A stretch of 49,370 nucleotides of DNA from Chloroflexota bacterium. GTDB lineage: Bacteria; Chloroflexota; UBA5177. This document shows positions 8,233-17,305 of the stretch, in pieces. The notes under the pieces were generated by a model that was not told the DNA's origin, ran no database searches, and saw only the letters and a program-made list of their open reading frames with translations. The stretch's first letter is position 1. Each line of letters starts with the position of its first letter. The position numbers were made by a program, and so were the translations under genes. The stretch lies in NCBI GenBank assembly GCA_025449555.1, contig JANWJD010000030.1, positions 1 to 49,370 of the forward strand, in the 5' to 3' direction.

Positions 8233-8295
8233 ATGGCACTCCACGGGTCGGCGTCGGCCGATCGGTATTATTGGTTTTATAGGGGCATAACGTGA
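8233..8295 (+). CDS. Aromatic amino acid leader peptide (attenuation), 20 residues
   Basis: This ORF is too short for the ORF track. ATG 8233 follows GCAGGAG by 11 bases, and reading runs to TGA 8293-8295. The product contains the run RYYWFYR: two Tyr, one Trp, one Phe and one Tyr as five consecutive codons (8266-8280). It lies between a near-consensus promoter and an intrinsic terminator, upstream of the genes that make Tyr, Trp and Phe. This is the architecture of leader peptides such as those of the trp and pheA operons, where ribosome stalling on scarce charged tRNA decides whether transcription continues. Chance occurrence of five aromatic codons in a row at this position is very unlikely. 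Translation of the peptide has not been shown, and the way stalling acts on the RNA fold is inferred. Confidence 0.88.
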   Translation: MALHGSASADRYYWFYRGIT

Positions 8296-8338
8296 CGGTT
8301 CTATAAGAGGAACCGCCCCTCACGTTATGCCCTTTTTT
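8281..8338 (+). terminator. Attenuator: intrinsic terminator overlapping the end of the leader peptide
   Basis: GGGCATAACGTGA (8283-8295) pairs perfectly with TCACGTTATGCCC (8320-8332) and is followed by six T (8333-8338). Inside it a second stem, CGGTTC (8296-8301) with GAACCG (8310-8315), leaves a CCCC bulge. The 5' arm starts three bases after the last aromatic codon and contains the leader stop codon, so a ribosome held on codons 14-16 would cover this arm. Two competing pairings are visible: 8273-8282 with 8301-8314 (ten pairs, four-base bulge), and AGGGG 8281-8285 with CCCCT 8316-8320. Which of them acts as antiterminator needs RNA folding or probing. Confidence 0.9.
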
Positions 8339-8370
8339 GACCGGAGGTTTTCACCTCCGGTCTTCTTTTT
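8339..8370 (+). terminator. Second tandem intrinsic terminator in the aromatic operon leader
   Basis: GACCGGAGGT (8339-8348) and ACCTCCGGTC (8353-8362) form a perfect 10-bp stem with a TTTC loop, followed by TTCTTTTT. It begins directly after the T-run of the first terminator. A ribosome on the leader peptide would not reach it. It is therefore either an extra brake that lowers read-through or has its own control. Confidence 0.85.
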
Positions 8371-8420
8371 GCCTCACCAAGGAGAATCCCGTGATCGCGG
8401 TAGCAGAGGAGATTGGGAAT

Positions 8421-9434
8421 ATGATCATCGTCATGCAGAGCCATGCCGGCCCGGAGCACATCCGCAGCGTGGTACAGCGCATCGAGGAGATGGGATACCG
8501 ATCCAATGTCTCGGAAGGTGAGGAGACCACGATCATTGGCGTGATCGGACATAGCTCTCCGGATCAATTGGCTTCACTGGAATTCATGCCGGGTGTAGAC
8601 CGGATGGTCCCCGTCACCAAACCGTACAAACTCGGCAGCAGGGATTTCCGACCGAAGAGTACAGTGGTGCAGGTAGGTGACGCTCGCTTCGGCGGCGAAG
8701 CACTGGTTATGATCGCCGGTCCCTGCTCGGTCGAAAGTGACCACCAACTATGGGAGGCGGCACGCGCCGTCAAGGCAAGCGGCGCCCAGGTGTTGCGCGG
8801 TGGCGCTTTCAAGCCGCGTTCCTCTCCATACAGTTTCCAGGGACTCGGCAAGCCGGCCCTCGAGATGCTCGACCAGGTGGGCGATGAGTTGGGCCTCCAG
8901 GTGATTACCGAGGTGCTCACACCGGACGATGTCGACCTGGTCGCCTCATACGCAGACATCTTGCAAGTTGGCGCACGAAACATGCAGAACTTTACGTTGC
9001 TGCAGGAAGTTGGCCGCTCAGGTCATCCGGTGCTGCTCAAGCGTGGGATGAGCGCTACTCTGGAAGAACTGCTCATGTCGGCGGAATACATTCTGGCCAA
9101 CGGAAATGACAACGTGATCCTGTGCGAACGTGGCATCCGGACGTTTGAGGATTCCACCCGATTCACCCTGGACATCAGCGCGATTCCAGTGCTCAAACAC
9201 CTCACCCACCTTCCCGTCATCGTCGACCCGAGTCATGCCACCGGTAAGTGGGCGTTCGTGCCGGCGGTGGCCAAAGCGGGTGTAGCGGCGGGGGCGGACG
9301 GTCTCATCATTGAAGTTCACCCGCGACCCGAGGAGGCGTTGTCGGATGGGCCACAATCGCTGAAACTCGAACGATTCGCGCAACTCATGATTGAGTTGAA
9401 GCCTCTTGCCCTCGCGGTCGGCAGGTCCCTGTGA
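8421..9434 (+). CDS. aroF: 3-deoxy-7-phosphoheptulonate (DAHP) synthase
   Basis: This enzyme joins phosphoenolpyruvate and erythrose 4-phosphate, the first committed step of aromatic synthesis. The protein (337 residues from ATG 8421) has an N-terminal ACT-like regulatory domain ([20 protein letters not shown]), as in Thermotoga-type enzymes. The catalytic barrel follows, with [26 protein letters not shown] and DPSHATG. The regulatory domain usually gives feedback inhibition by Tyr or Phe. An in-frame GTG at 8391 with AAGGAG six bases upstream would add ten residues. I prefer ATG 8421 because homologues begin with M-I-I/V-V-M and it has its own AGAGGAG. The stop overlaps the tyrA GTG (GTGA). 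It is the first structural gene after the attenuator. Confidence 0.95.
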   Translation: MIIVMQSHAGPEHIRSVVQRIEEMGYRSNVSEGEETTIIGVIGHSSPDQLASLEFMPGVDRMVPVTKPYKLGSRDFRPKSTVVQVGDARFGGEALVMIAGPCSVESDHQLWEAARAVKASGAQVLRGGAFKPRSSPYSFQGLGKPALEMLDQVGDELGLQVITEVLTPDDVDLVASYADILQVGARNMQNFTLLQEVGRSGHPVLLKRGMSATLEELLMSAEYILANGNDNVILCERGIRTFEDSTRFTLDISAIPVLKHLTHLPVIVDPSHATGKWAFVPAVAKAGVAAGADGLIIEVHPRPEEALSDGPQSLKLERFAQLMIELKPLALAVGRSL

Positions 9435-10276
9435 CCCAACGCCGAGTAGCCGTGATCGGCCTCGGCTTGATCGGGGCGTCGTTGGGAGGAGCGCTGCGCG
9501 CTCGGGGCTACCTCGTGAGCGGGCTGGACCATGATCCAGCTACCATGCAAACGGCTCTGGATCGAGGTCTGGTCGACGTCGTCTCCGATGACTTGAGGGT
9601 GGTTCTGAAGGAAGCGGATCTGGTGATCCTCGCCATGCCCGTCCTCTCCATCATCGATACGCTGCCTCAGATCGATGAACTGTCGCGTCCCGGTGCCGTT
9701 ATCATGGACGTCGGCAGCGTCAAAGGACCGGTGGTTGACGCCATGGAACGGCTGCCGGGTGCGGGGCGGATGATCGGTGGACATCCCATCGCGGGCAAAG
9801 AACAATCGGGACCCGGCGTGGCCGATGTCTCGCTTTTCCAGAGACGTTCATTTGCGCTGGTGCCGAGCGGCGCGACGAGCATTCCCACCCTTCACACTGC
9901 CGAGTCAGTGGTTCGAGCGGTAGGGGGTGTTCCGGTCGTCCTCGCGGCCGTGGAGCACGACCGCATGGTCGCCATGACCAGCCACCTTCCGCAACTGCTT
10001 GCGACGGCCCTCGCGCTCTCAGTCGAGCCGCGCGATGAGAGTCTGGCCGGGCCAGGGCTGCGCGACATGACCCGGCTGGCGGCGAGCGGGGCAAGCATGT
10101 GGACAGATATTCTGGTGTCGAATGCCGACAATATTGCGGCTGCGCTCGGGGGGTGTGTGGCGCAACTTCAAAACCTGAGCACGATGGCAAGCGCCGGAGA
10201 TACGGTGGCACTGGAAGGTGCCATGACGCTCGCCAACGAACGTGCCGCCACGATCGCCGGTTCGGTGCCCTCGTGA
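9431..10276 (+). CDS. tyrA: Prephenate dehydrogenase
   Basis: The product oxidatively decarboxylates prephenate to 4-hydroxyphenylpyruvate using NAD(P), leading to tyrosine. The N-terminal Rossmann motif is clear ([21 protein letters not shown]), and the substrate-site phrase [12 protein letters not shown] sits near residue 117. The helical C-terminal dimerisation region follows. At 281 residues it is a monofunctional enzyme without a fused chorismate mutase (the mutase is the separate aroH at 15501) and without an obvious ACT domain. GTG 9431 overlaps the previous stop by four bases, and its stop overlaps the aroA ATG by one base. Confidence 0.94.
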   Translation: MTQRRVAVIGLGLIGASLGGALRARGYLVSGLDHDPATMQTALDRGLVDVVSDDLRVVLKEADLVILAMPVLSIIDTLPQIDELSRPGAVIMDVGSVKGPVVDAMERLPGAGRMIGGHPIAGKEQSGPGVADVSLFQRRSFALVPSGATSIPTLHTAESVVRAVGGVPVVLAAVEHDRMVAMTSHLPQLLATALALSVEPRDESLAGPGLRDMTRLAASGASMWTDILVSNADNIAAALGGCVAQLQNLSTMASAGDTVALEGAMTLANERAATIAGSVPS

Positions 10277-11553
10277 TGTGGCGCGTGCGTCCGTCCACGA
10301 TTGGTGGCTCGGCGTCCGTGCCGGGAGATAAATCTATCGCCCATCGAGCTTTGATGCTGGCCGGGCTCGCTCGAGGTACCTCCGTCATCCAGAATCTGCC
10401 GAGCGGCGAGGACGTCCGATCGACTGCGTCATGCATGGGTCGATTGGGCGTCGTACTCGACCTGCAATCCGGCAGCGCACGACTGGATTCGGCAGGCGAA
10501 CTGCGTGCACCCGAGCAAGAACTCAATGCGGGAAACTCGGGCACTACTATGCGATTGCTCGCCGGCATGCTCGCGGGCCAGACGTTCTCCAGCCGGCTGA
10601 CCGGTGATGCATCGCTCCGACGCCGTCCCATGGGAAGGGTGGTCGATCCTCTGCGCCAGATGGGAGCCTTGATTGCCACTCGCGACGGTTGCGCACCGCT
10701 CGATATCGCCGGCAGCAATCTCCACGGAATCACCTACACCTTGCCCGTCGCGAGCGCTCAAGTGAAGTCGGCGGTGCTGCTGGCGGGACTCTTCGCGACC
10801 GGCACGACCACGGTGATCGAGATCGTACCGGCCCGAGACCACACGGAGCGGATGCTCACTGCGTTGGGTCTGAACGTGCGACGACATGGGATGTCGGTCC
10901 AGGTCGAACGCGGCACACCTCCGAACGGATTCGAGCTGACGGTTCCGGGTGATATCTCATCCGCCGCATTTCTTTTGGCGGCTGCAGCCGTCACGGATGG
11001 CGCAGTGTCGCTGGATTCGATTGGGTTGAATCCTACTCGAACCGCCATTCTCAGTGTGCTCGAGCGGATGGGAGCTTCCGTCACTGCCGCGATAGAGCGA
11101 GAAGAGACCGGTGAGCCACGCGGATCAATCGCCGTGAGCGGCCGCATCGAGCGCCCGATCTGCCTCTGTGCGGAGGATGTCCCAGGGTTAGTGGATGAGC
11201 TCCCGTTAATCGCCCTGCTCGCCACCCAGGTCGCGGGTGAAAGCGTGATCGAAGGGGCAGCGGAGTTACGCGTAAAAGAAGCTGACCGGATCGCGGCGGT
11301 CACACAAGAACTTCAGGTGCTGGGAGCCGATATCGAGGAGAGACCGGACGGGTGGCGCATTCATGGCAAGAGACCGTTGCGAGGCAGAAAGGTGCAGAGT
11401 CACGGCGACCACCGCCTGGCTATGATGCTTGCAGTCGCGGGAGCGTGCGCCCAGGGAGAGACCACCATCGAGGGCGCCGAGGCAGCCGATGTCTCGTTTC
11501 CCGGGTTCGCCTCAGTCTTTGCGTCGCTGGGAGCCGCGATTGATGAAGATTGA
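10276..11553 (+). CDS. aroA: 3-phosphoshikimate 1-carboxyvinyltransferase (EPSP synthase)
   Basis: EPSP synthase transfers the enolpyruvyl group of phosphoenolpyruvate to shikimate 3-phosphate. The protein (425 residues) carries the family motifs PGDKSIAHRALMLAG at the N-terminus, NAGNSGTTMRLLAG near residue 85, LRRRPMGRVVDPL and ARDHTERML, and the C-terminal GDHRLAMMLAVAG and SFPGFASVF. The track begins far upstream, at 10099, but the family start is ATG 10276, which overlaps the tyrA stop (TGATG). The last 11 bases overlap aroE. Confidence 0.96.
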   Translation: MWRVRPSTIGGSASVPGDKSIAHRALMLAGLARGTSVIQNLPSGEDVRSTASCMGRLGVVLDLQSGSARLDSAGELRAPEQELNAGNSGTTMRLLAGMLAGQTFSSRLTGDASLRRRPMGRVVDPLRQMGALIATRDGCAPLDIAGSNLHGITYTLPVASAQVKSAVLLAGLFATGTTTVIEIVPARDHTERMLTALGLNVRRHGMSVQVERGTPPNGFELTVPGDISSAAFLLAAAAVTDGAVSLDSIGLNPTRTAILSVLERMGASVTAAIEREETGEPRGSIAVSGRIERPICLCAEDVPGLVDELPLIALLATQVAGESVIEGAAELRVKEADRIAAVTQELQVLGADIEERPDGWRIHGKRPLRGRKVQSHGDHRLAMMLAVAGACAQGETTIEGAEAADVSFPGFASVFASLGAAIDED

Positions 11554-12391
11554 TCGATTCGTGGTGATCGGCGACCCGATTGCGCACAGCCTGTCGCCGG
11601 TGATGCATCGTGCCGCCTTCGCCGCCGCGGGTGTCGACGCCACGTACGAGAAGGAACGGGTTTCCCCCTCCTCACTCGGTACGTGGGTTCAAGCCGCACG
11701 GGAGCGACCACTTGCCGGCTTCAATGTCACCATTCCGCATAAGGAATCGATCGGCTCATACGTCGACGAGCTGGACGAATCCGCTCGACGCGTGGGCGCC
11801 GTGAACACAGTCGTTAACCGCGACGGCGTGCTGACCGGATACAACACCGACCTTGCGGGCTTCATTGCTACGGTGCGATCTCTCGAAGTGGGACTGCGAG
11901 GGCAGCCGGTGGTGGTGATCGGAGCCGGGGGGTCGGCCGGAGCGGTCGTGCGGGCTCTGGACGATCTAGGCGCGCACGTGACCATCTGCAATCGACACGA
12001 AGGCAACGCCCGCAATCTGGCCGGGAGGCTTTCGATCCCGGCGACGACCATGGAACTCCATAGTTCCGCAGCACGACACGCCATCGAAAGTTCTCGTCTG
12101 GTGGTCAATACCACACCGCTTGGAATGAGCCATTTGCCGGTGTCGCCGCTTCCAAACGAGACGTATCTGAATCGACGAACGGCGGTCATTGACCTGGTGT
12201 ACGGGCTGACGACACCGCTCGTCACGCAGGCTCGGGCCGCGGGTTGCCTGGTGCTCGACGGGATTGAGATGTTGGTCCAGCAAGGCGCCGCTAGTTTCGA
12301 GCTATGGACCGGCGTGGCGCCGGACCTGGACGTCATGCGGGCAGCCTGCAGGCACTCATTCAGGGAGGTAGATCGATGCTCCGTTTCCTGA
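11543..12391 (+). CDS. aroE: Shikimate 5-dehydrogenase
   Basis: AroE reduces 3-dehydroshikimate to shikimate with NADPH. The N-terminal substrate domain has GDPIAHSLSPVMHRAAF and FNVTIPHKE with the catalytic lysine, and the matching aspartate lies in GYNTDLAGF. The nucleotide-binding loop reads VIGAGGSAGAVVRAL, followed by ICNRHEGNARNLA. The closing phrase GIEMLVQQGAASFELWTG is typical. The start is ATG 11543 (282 residues), not the track's 11429; it overlaps aroA by 11 bases. The 3' end overlaps aroC by 16 bases. Confidence 0.95.
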   Translation: MKIDRFVVIGDPIAHSLSPVMHRAAFAAAGVDATYEKERVSPSSLGTWVQAARERPLAGFNVTIPHKESIGSYVDELDESARRVGAVNTVVNRDGVLTGYNTDLAGFIATVRSLEVGLRGQPVVVIGAGGSAGAVVRALDDLGAHVTICNRHEGNARNLAGRLSIPATTMELHSSAARHAIESSRLVVNTTPLGMSHLPVSPLPNETYLNRRTAVIDLVYGLTTPLVTQARAAGCLVLDGIEMLVQQGAASFELWTGVAPDLDVMRAACRHSFREVDRCSVS

Positions 12392-13491
12392 CCGCCGGTG
12401 AGTCGCACGGTCCCTCCCTCACCGGCATCCTCGAAGGCATGCCGGCCGGCCTGCAGGTCGATACGCACTTGATCGACCGCGATCTGGTTCGCCGCCAGGG
12501 AGGCTATGGACGCAGCGGGCGCCAGAAGATCGAAAAAGATCACATCGATTGGCTGTCGGGCATGGAAAATGGCTGCTCGACCGGAGCGCCCATCGCGATG
12601 AGAATCGAAAACCGAGACTATGCGAATCAGCAAAAACGCGAAAAGCCGGTGTTGACTGTGCCGCGACCGGGACACGCCGACCTGGCGGGCGCCACCAAGT
12701 ATCGATTGGCAGACATGCGAACCGTGCTCGAACGAGCAAGTGCACGTGAGACGGCTATGCGGGTTGCGGTGGGAGCGCTCGCCAAACGGTTGCTCAGCGA
12801 GTTTGGGATCGTGGTGGCGGGCCAGGTCATTTCAATCGGCGATGAAGTAGTGCAAGGCGCGGATCTCGCGGATCCTGCAGTCCGTGATCGCATTGAAGTA
12901 TCAGAAGTACGTGTGGCCGATCCGGAGGCGGAACGGCGCTTCATCGAGCGGATCGACCAGGCCCGGCGTGACCGCGATACGCTGGGTGGCGTGTTCGAGG
13001 TGCAGGTTCTCGGCGTGCCGGTGGGCCTGGGGAGCTATGTGCAGTGGGATCGCAAATTGGACGGCCGGCTGGCGCAAGCAGTCATGAGCATCCAGGCGAT
13101 CAAGGGAGTCGAAATCGGCGCAGGGTTTGAGAACGCGCGGACGCCGGGCACCAGGGCGCACGATGCGATTCTGCCGGGTGAGAGCGGTCCGCAACGTGGC
13201 AGTAATCGCGCCGGGGGCCTGGAGGGCGGCGTGACCAATGGCGAACCGGTCATCGTGCGAGGGGCCATGAAGCCGATATCAACGACTTTGACTCCCATGC
13301 AGAGCATCGACGTCCGGACCGGGGAGGGCGCGCTGGCGCAGTATCAGCGATCCGACATCTGCGCCGTTCCTGCCGCTTGCGTGGTAGGCGAGGCGATGGT
13401 GGCGTTCGTCATGGCAGACGCGGTATTGGAAAAGTTTGGCGGTGACAGTATTGCTGAAATACACGAACACTTCAAATCGGTGGCGCGGTGA
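12376..13491 (+). CDS. aroC: Chorismate synthase
   Basis: Chorismate synthase uses reduced FMN as a catalyst to eliminate phosphate from EPSP and yield chorismate, the branch point for Phe, Tyr, Trp and other aromatics. The 371-residue protein begins MLRFLTAGESHGPSLTG and carries RRQGGYGRSGRQKIEKDHI, RPGHADLAGATKY, a RASARETAMRVAVGA stretch and the C-terminal YQRSDICAVPAACVVGE. ATG 12376 has GGGAGGT six bases upstream, inside the aroE 3' end; the longer track start at 12304 is not supported. The stop overlaps the GTG of aroKB (GTGA). Confidence 0.97.
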   Translation: MLRFLTAGESHGPSLTGILEGMPAGLQVDTHLIDRDLVRRQGGYGRSGRQKIEKDHIDWLSGMENGCSTGAPIAMRIENRDYANQQKREKPVLTVPRPGHADLAGATKYRLADMRTVLERASARETAMRVAVGALAKRLLSEFGIVVAGQVISIGDEVVQGADLADPAVRDRIEVSEVRVADPEAERRFIERIDQARRDRDTLGGVFEVQVLGVPVGLGSYVQWDRKLDGRLAQAVMSIQAIKGVEIGAGFENARTPGTRAHDAILPGESGPQRGSNRAGGLEGGVTNGEPVIVRGAMKPISTTLTPMQSIDVRTGEGALAQYQRSDICAVPAACVVGEAMVAFVMADAVLEKFGGDSIAEIHEHFKSVAR

Positions 13492-15059
13492 GGAACCTGA
13501 TTCTGACCGGCTTCATGGGGACTGGAAAGACCACGGTTGGCCGCATTTTGGCTCGTCGCTTCGGCCTGGAATTTCTGGACACGGACGATGAGATCGAGCG
13601 CACATGCGGTTGTAGTGTGGCCGAGCTATTTGCCCGCGACGGCGAGAGCTGTTTCCGCCAACTGGAAACGCAAATATTCAGTGAGGCGCTTCAGGCGTCC
13701 GGGCAAGTGATCGCCACGGGCGGGGGAACGCTCTTGAGCGGGAGCAACCGTCTGCTCCTGGGGTCCGACCAGGAGGTCGTGTGCCTGACCTGCGACCCGG
13801 ATACCATAGCGCAACGCGTCGGCGATGCACGCCAGCGTCCACTGTTTGACCCGCGGCAACCCCGGAAGGTAAGAACCCTGCTGGCGGAACGTGAGCCCGT
13901 TTACTCTCTCTACTCGCAGGTGGACACTACCAACAGATCGCCGGAGCAGGTTGCCCAGGCAGTCACAGATTTGATCCCGCTGGCTGAAGCCGCTGCCTTC
14001 GACCTCACCCAGACCCAGCAGTCGAGGGTTCTGTTCGAAGCCGGACTGTTGCCGCGTGCCGGCACGACTCTGGCGCGACATGGCTTGACGGCTTCGGTCC
14101 TGGTGCTCACCGATTCCACGGTAGCCGGCCTGCCCATCTTCAACGCGATGCGAGCGTCGCTCGCAGCCGCGGGGCTCGACACTCACGTCCACACGATCCA
14201 TCCGGGAGAGGAGCATAAAACGCTTCAGACCATGGACGGCGTCTACCAGGCAGCAATGCAGGCGAGACTGGATCGCTCCTCCACCGTGTTGGGAATGGGC
14301 GGCGGCGTCGTGGGAGACATGGCCGGTCTGCTGGCGGCAACCTACCTGCGCGGACTGAACCTGGTGCTGGCTCCGACGACGTTGCTGGCGCAGGTGGATG
14401 CGGCGATTGGCGGCAAGGTCGGCGTCGACTTTCATGCGGCGAAGAACATGATCGGGGCTTTCAAGCCGGCCAATCTGGTACTGATCGATCCAGCCGCCCT
14501 CCGGACGTTACCGGCCTCGACCCTCGCGGAAGGGTTGGTGGAAGTCATCAAGATTGGGTTCATGTGCTCCCAAGCCTTGATCTCGCAGCTGGAAGAAGTC
14601 ACGCTGGATGACGTGCTCGAGCACCCGCAGATCATTCGAGCCGCCGCTCATCAGAAGGTTGAGATCGTGCAGCGCGACCCACTCGAGCGCGGCGACCGGA
14701 TGCTGCTGAACTTCGGACACACCATCGGCCATGGGCTGGAAGCGGCCAGCGCATACCGGCTCTCGCACGGACAGGCGGTGAGTATCGGCATGGTGGCGGA
14801 GACGCGCCTGGCCGTGACCCACGGCTGGTGCGCCGAGTCGACGCTGGAGACTCTTCGCTCGCTGCTTGCTCGATTTTCGCTGCCGACTGAGGTCGGGCAC
14901 ATAGACTGTGACGCAGTCTTACGCTTCGTGGGTCAGGACAAAAAGCGACGGGCAGGCGCGATCCGGCTGGCGATTCCGCGAGACATTGGGGACGGGGCCG
15001 TGGTCGAGGTTTCACTCGACGATGTGCGATCGGCATTGACCGAAGGCGCGAAGGTGTAA
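13488..15059 (+). CDS. aroKB: Bifunctional shikimate kinase / 3-dehydroquinate synthase (AroK-AroB fusion)
   Basis: Two shikimate-pathway enzymes are fused in one 523-residue chain. Residues ~1-165 are shikimate kinase: P-loop [20 protein letters not shown], a substrate arginine in CFRQLE, and ATGGGTLL. Residues ~175-523 are 3-dehydroquinate synthase: [37 protein letters not shown], a metal-ligand stretch [10 protein letters not shown], and [12 protein letters not shown]. The two activities are not consecutive in the pathway (step 2 and step 5), so the fusion fixes stoichiometry more plausibly than it channels substrate. The GTG start overlaps the aroC stop, and one base separates it from aroQ. 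I see no frameshift or gap at the domain junction. Confidence 0.95.
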   Translation: MRNLILTGFMGTGKTTVGRILARRFGLEFLDTDDEIERTCGCSVAELFARDGESCFRQLETQIFSEALQASGQVIATGGGTLLSGSNRLLLGSDQEVVCLTCDPDTIAQRVGDARQRPLFDPRQPRKVRTLLAEREPVYSLYSQVDTTNRSPEQVAQAVTDLIPLAEAAAFDLTQTQQSRVLFEAGLLPRAGTTLARHGLTASVLVLTDSTVAGLPIFNAMRASLAAAGLDTHVHTIHPGEEHKTLQTMDGVYQAAMQARLDRSSTVLGMGGGVVGDMAGLLAATYLRGLNLVLAPTTLLAQVDAAIGGKVGVDFHAAKNMIGAFKPANLVLIDPAALRTLPASTLAEGLVEVIKIGFMCSQALISQLEEVTLDDVLEHPQIIRAAAHQKVEIVQRDPLERGDRMLLNFGHTIGHGLEAASAYRLSHGQAVSIGMVAETRLAVTHGWCAESTLETLRSLLARFSLPTEVGHIDCDAVLRFVGQDKKRRAGAIRLAIPRDIGDGAVVEVSLDDVRSALTEGAKV

Positions 15060-15060
15060 C

Positions 15061-15504
15061 GTGGCCTCGATCCTCGTCTTACACGGCCCGAACCTCAACT
15101 TGACCGGCACGCGTGAGCCGGAAATTTACGGACGCACCACACTGGCCGAAATCGATGAACGACTCCACGCGGTGGCGCGAGAACGTGGCGCCGTCATTCG
15201 CACGACGCAGTCAAACCACGCAGGGGTGCTGATTGATACGCTGCATGAGGTGCGGAACTGGGCCAACGGGTGCATATTCAACCCCGGTGCGTTCACACAC
15301 TACAGTTACGCCCTGCGAGACGCGGTCGCGGCGGTTGACTACCCAGTGGTGGAGGTCCATATGTCGCTCCCGGCGGCCCGCGAAGCGTTTCGTCACACGT
15401 CGGTCATCGCTCCGGTCTGTCTGGCACAGGTGGCCGGTTTCGGGGCACGCAGTTACGATCTGGCATTGCTCGGGTTATTGCAGAGCCTGGAGGGACGAAC
15501 GTGA
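15061..15504 (+). CDS. aroQ: 3-dehydroquinate dehydratase, type II
   Basis: Type II dehydroquinase removes water from 3-dehydroquinate by anti elimination and forms a dodecamer. The 147-residue chain has the flexible active-site lid [17 protein letters not shown] with the catalytic tyrosine, then [29 protein letters not shown] and the catalytic histidine in VVEVHMSLP. The GTG start follows the aroKB stop by one base, and the stop overlaps the GTG of aroH by four bases. No type I enzyme (AroD) is seen in the window. Confidence 0.96.
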   Translation: MASILVLHGPNLNLTGTREPEIYGRTTLAEIDERLHAVARERGAVIRTTQSNHAGVLIDTLHEVRNWANGCIFNPGAFTHYSYALRDAVAAVDYPVVEVHMSLPAAREAFRHTSVIAPVCLAQVAGFGARSYDLALLGLLQSLEGRT

Positions 15505-15857
15505 AGGCGCTGCGCGGCGCGATCACTGCACATGCCAACACGGAAGAGGCGATCATCGATGGTACCCGTACCCTGCTGTCATGCCTGGTGGAGCGTAACC
15601 ACCTGACTCTCGAGGAAGTCGTCAGCGTCTTCTTCACGTTGACGCCGGATCTCAATGCGTGTTTCCCCGCACGTGCTGCGCGCGAGATGGGATGGGATGT
15701 GCCGATGCTGGACATGCAAGAAATCGACGTGCCCGGGGCCCTGGCGTTCTGCATTCGGGTTCTCGTGCACGCAGAAATCAACCGGCCGCCGCGCCATGCG
15801 TACCTGCGCGGTGCGGTCAGCCTTCGTCCGGACCTTGAAACAGAGAGTGCACCATGA
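15501..15857 (+). CDS. aroH: Chorismate mutase, AroH type
   Basis: This 118-residue protein matches the trimeric Bacillus-type AroH chorismate mutase, not the helical AroQ fold. AroH converts chorismate to prephenate, the entry to Phe and Tyr. Recognisable phrases are [37 protein letters not shown], the active-site run [21 protein letters not shown], and the C-terminal [17 protein letters not shown] 15501 overlaps the aroQ stop, and its stop overlaps the trpE ATG (ATGA). Together with tyrA in this operon it covers chorismate to 4-hydroxyphenylpyruvate. No prephenate dehydratase (pheA) gene is present here. Confidence 0.94.
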   Translation: MKALRGAITAHANTEEAIIDGTRTLLSCLVERNHLTLEEVVSVFFTLTPDLNACFPARAAREMGWDVPMLDMQEIDVPGALAFCIRVLVHAEINRPPRHAYLRGAVSLRPDLETESAP

Positions 15858-17305
15858 ACAACGACTATTTCCCCTCCCTCGGGGAGTGCCGGCGAATCGG
15901 TATGACCGGCTACCCGATCGCCATTTCCCGGGAAGTCTTCGCCGATCTCGACACGCCGGTGTCCGCCTATCTGAAAGTGCGCGAAGCCGGGCCGAGCTTC
16001 CTCCTGGAAAGCGTGGAAGGCGGTCAGAGCCTTGGCCGATACTCCTTCATCGGGTCACGTCCACGCCGCGTCTTGCGCGTGGCCGGTGGGATGCGCCGCT
16101 TCGACGATGATCCTCCCATTCTCTGTCCGGATCCACTCCAAGCGATTCGCGCGATGGTCGACGCCTACGGTCCTTCACCGGCCCCAGATGCTCGCTTTGC
16201 GGGCGGCGCGGTGGGTTACCTGAGTTATGAAGCCGCTCGCTGGTTCGAACGGATTCCGCTGGCCCCGGAAGATCCATTGGGACTTCCGGATGCGGTATTC
16301 CTCGACGTCGATACTGTCCTGATTTTCGACCACGTGCGCCGCAAGATTCGCATCGTGAGTCATGCCTGGCCGTCCGCATCGATCGAACGGTCGTACGGCT
16401 GTGCGGCCGATCGAATCGACGAGATCGCGGAGCGCCTGGAGCGCCCGGTGGATGCTCCGCCGCTGCCGCCGCCGGTGCACCTGCAACCGAGCAGCAACCT
16501 CGAGCCGTCGGAGTTCGAGGATATGGTGGTCGCCGGCAAGAAACATATCCGAGCCGGCGACATACTGCAAATCGTACTGTCGCAACGTTTGAGCATGCCG
16601 CTGGAGGGCGACCCCTTCGGGCTGTATCGGCGGCTTCGCACCGTCAGCCCTTCACCGTATATGTATTATCTCGACCTGGGTGACCATCAATTAGTAGGTG
16701 CTTCACCCGAATTGCTCATCCAGGTGGAGGACGGAGTCGTCTCGAGCAGGCCGATTGCCGGTACACGACGACGCGGCAGGAATCGCGAAGAGGATATGGC
16801 CCTGGCCAGGGATCTGGTCGAGGATGAAAAGGAGCGAGCCGAACACCTCATGTTGGTCGACCTCGCGCGGAACGATGTCGGACGGGTGAGCGCGGCGGGC
16901 ACGGTCGAAGTATCGAATTTCATGGGCGTGGAACAGTTCTCACATGTCATGCATCTGGTCTCGGATGTGACCGGCCGCCTCGGAGCGGACTTTTCGCCCT
17001 ACGACGCGCTACGCGCCGCGTTTCCCGCCGGCACGGTGTCCGGAGCGCCAAAAATTCGGGCGATGCAGATCATCTCCGAACTTGAACGTGACCAGCGCGG
17101 CTCCTACGCCGGAGCGGCCGGATTCATCGGCAAAGGCGGCAACATGGAAACCGCCATCACGATTCGAACGGGTCTGATCAAAGGTGGTGTGCTCCACCTG
17201 CAGGCCGGAGCGGGCATCGTGGCGGACTCGGTGCCGGAGCGGGAGTACGGCGAATCCATGAATAAGGCGCGGGCCATGTTGGAAGCCGCGGGAGGCGCAG
17301 CATGA
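15854..17305 (+). CDS. trpE: Anthranilate synthase component I
   Basis: TrpE makes anthranilate from chorismate and ammonia, the first step of the Trp branch. The 483-residue chain has the N-terminal LLES element (PSFLLESVEGG), which forms the tryptophan feedback site. The catalytic domain follows: AGDILQIVLSQRLSMP, SPSPYMYYLDLG, RPIAGTRRRGR, MLVDLARNDVGRVS, FPAGTVSGAPKIRAMQII and the terminal AGAGIVADSVPEREY. The assignment over PabB is supported by LLES and by trpG directly behind it. ATGA overlaps join it to aroH upstream and to trpG downstream. The remaining trp genes (trpD, C, F, B, A) are not in the window. Confidence 0.95.
   Translation: MNNDYFPSLGECRRIGMTGYPIAISREVFADLDTPVSAYLKVREAGPSFLLESVEGGQSLGRYSFIGSRPRRVLRVAGGMRRFDDDPPILCPDPLQAIRAMVDAYGPSPAPDARFAGGAVGYLSYEAARWFERIPLAPEDPLGLPDAVFLDVDTVLIFDHVRRKIRIVSHAWPSASIERSYGCAADRIDEIAERLERPVDAPPLPPPVHLQPSSNLEPSEFEDMVVAGKKHIRAGDILQIVLSQRLSMPLEGDPFGLYRRLRTVSPSPYMYYLDLGDHQLVGASPELLIQVEDGVVSSRPIAGTRRRGRNREEDMALARDLVEDEKERAEHLMLVDLARNDVGRVSAAGTVEVSNFMGVEQFSHVMHLVSDVTGRLGADFSPYDALRAAFPAGTVSGAPKIRAMQIISELERDQRGSYAGAAGFIGKGGNMETAITIRTGLIKGGVLHLQAGAGIVADSVPEREYGESMNKARAMLEAAGGAA

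Noticed and set aside
8281-8338. T-box riboswitch in the aromatic leader (GAGGAACCGC resembles the T-box sequence)
   Set aside because: The T-box core TGGNACC is not matched exactly, and only about 70 bases lie between the promoter and this point, too few for stem I and the specifier loop. The leader peptide explains the site better.
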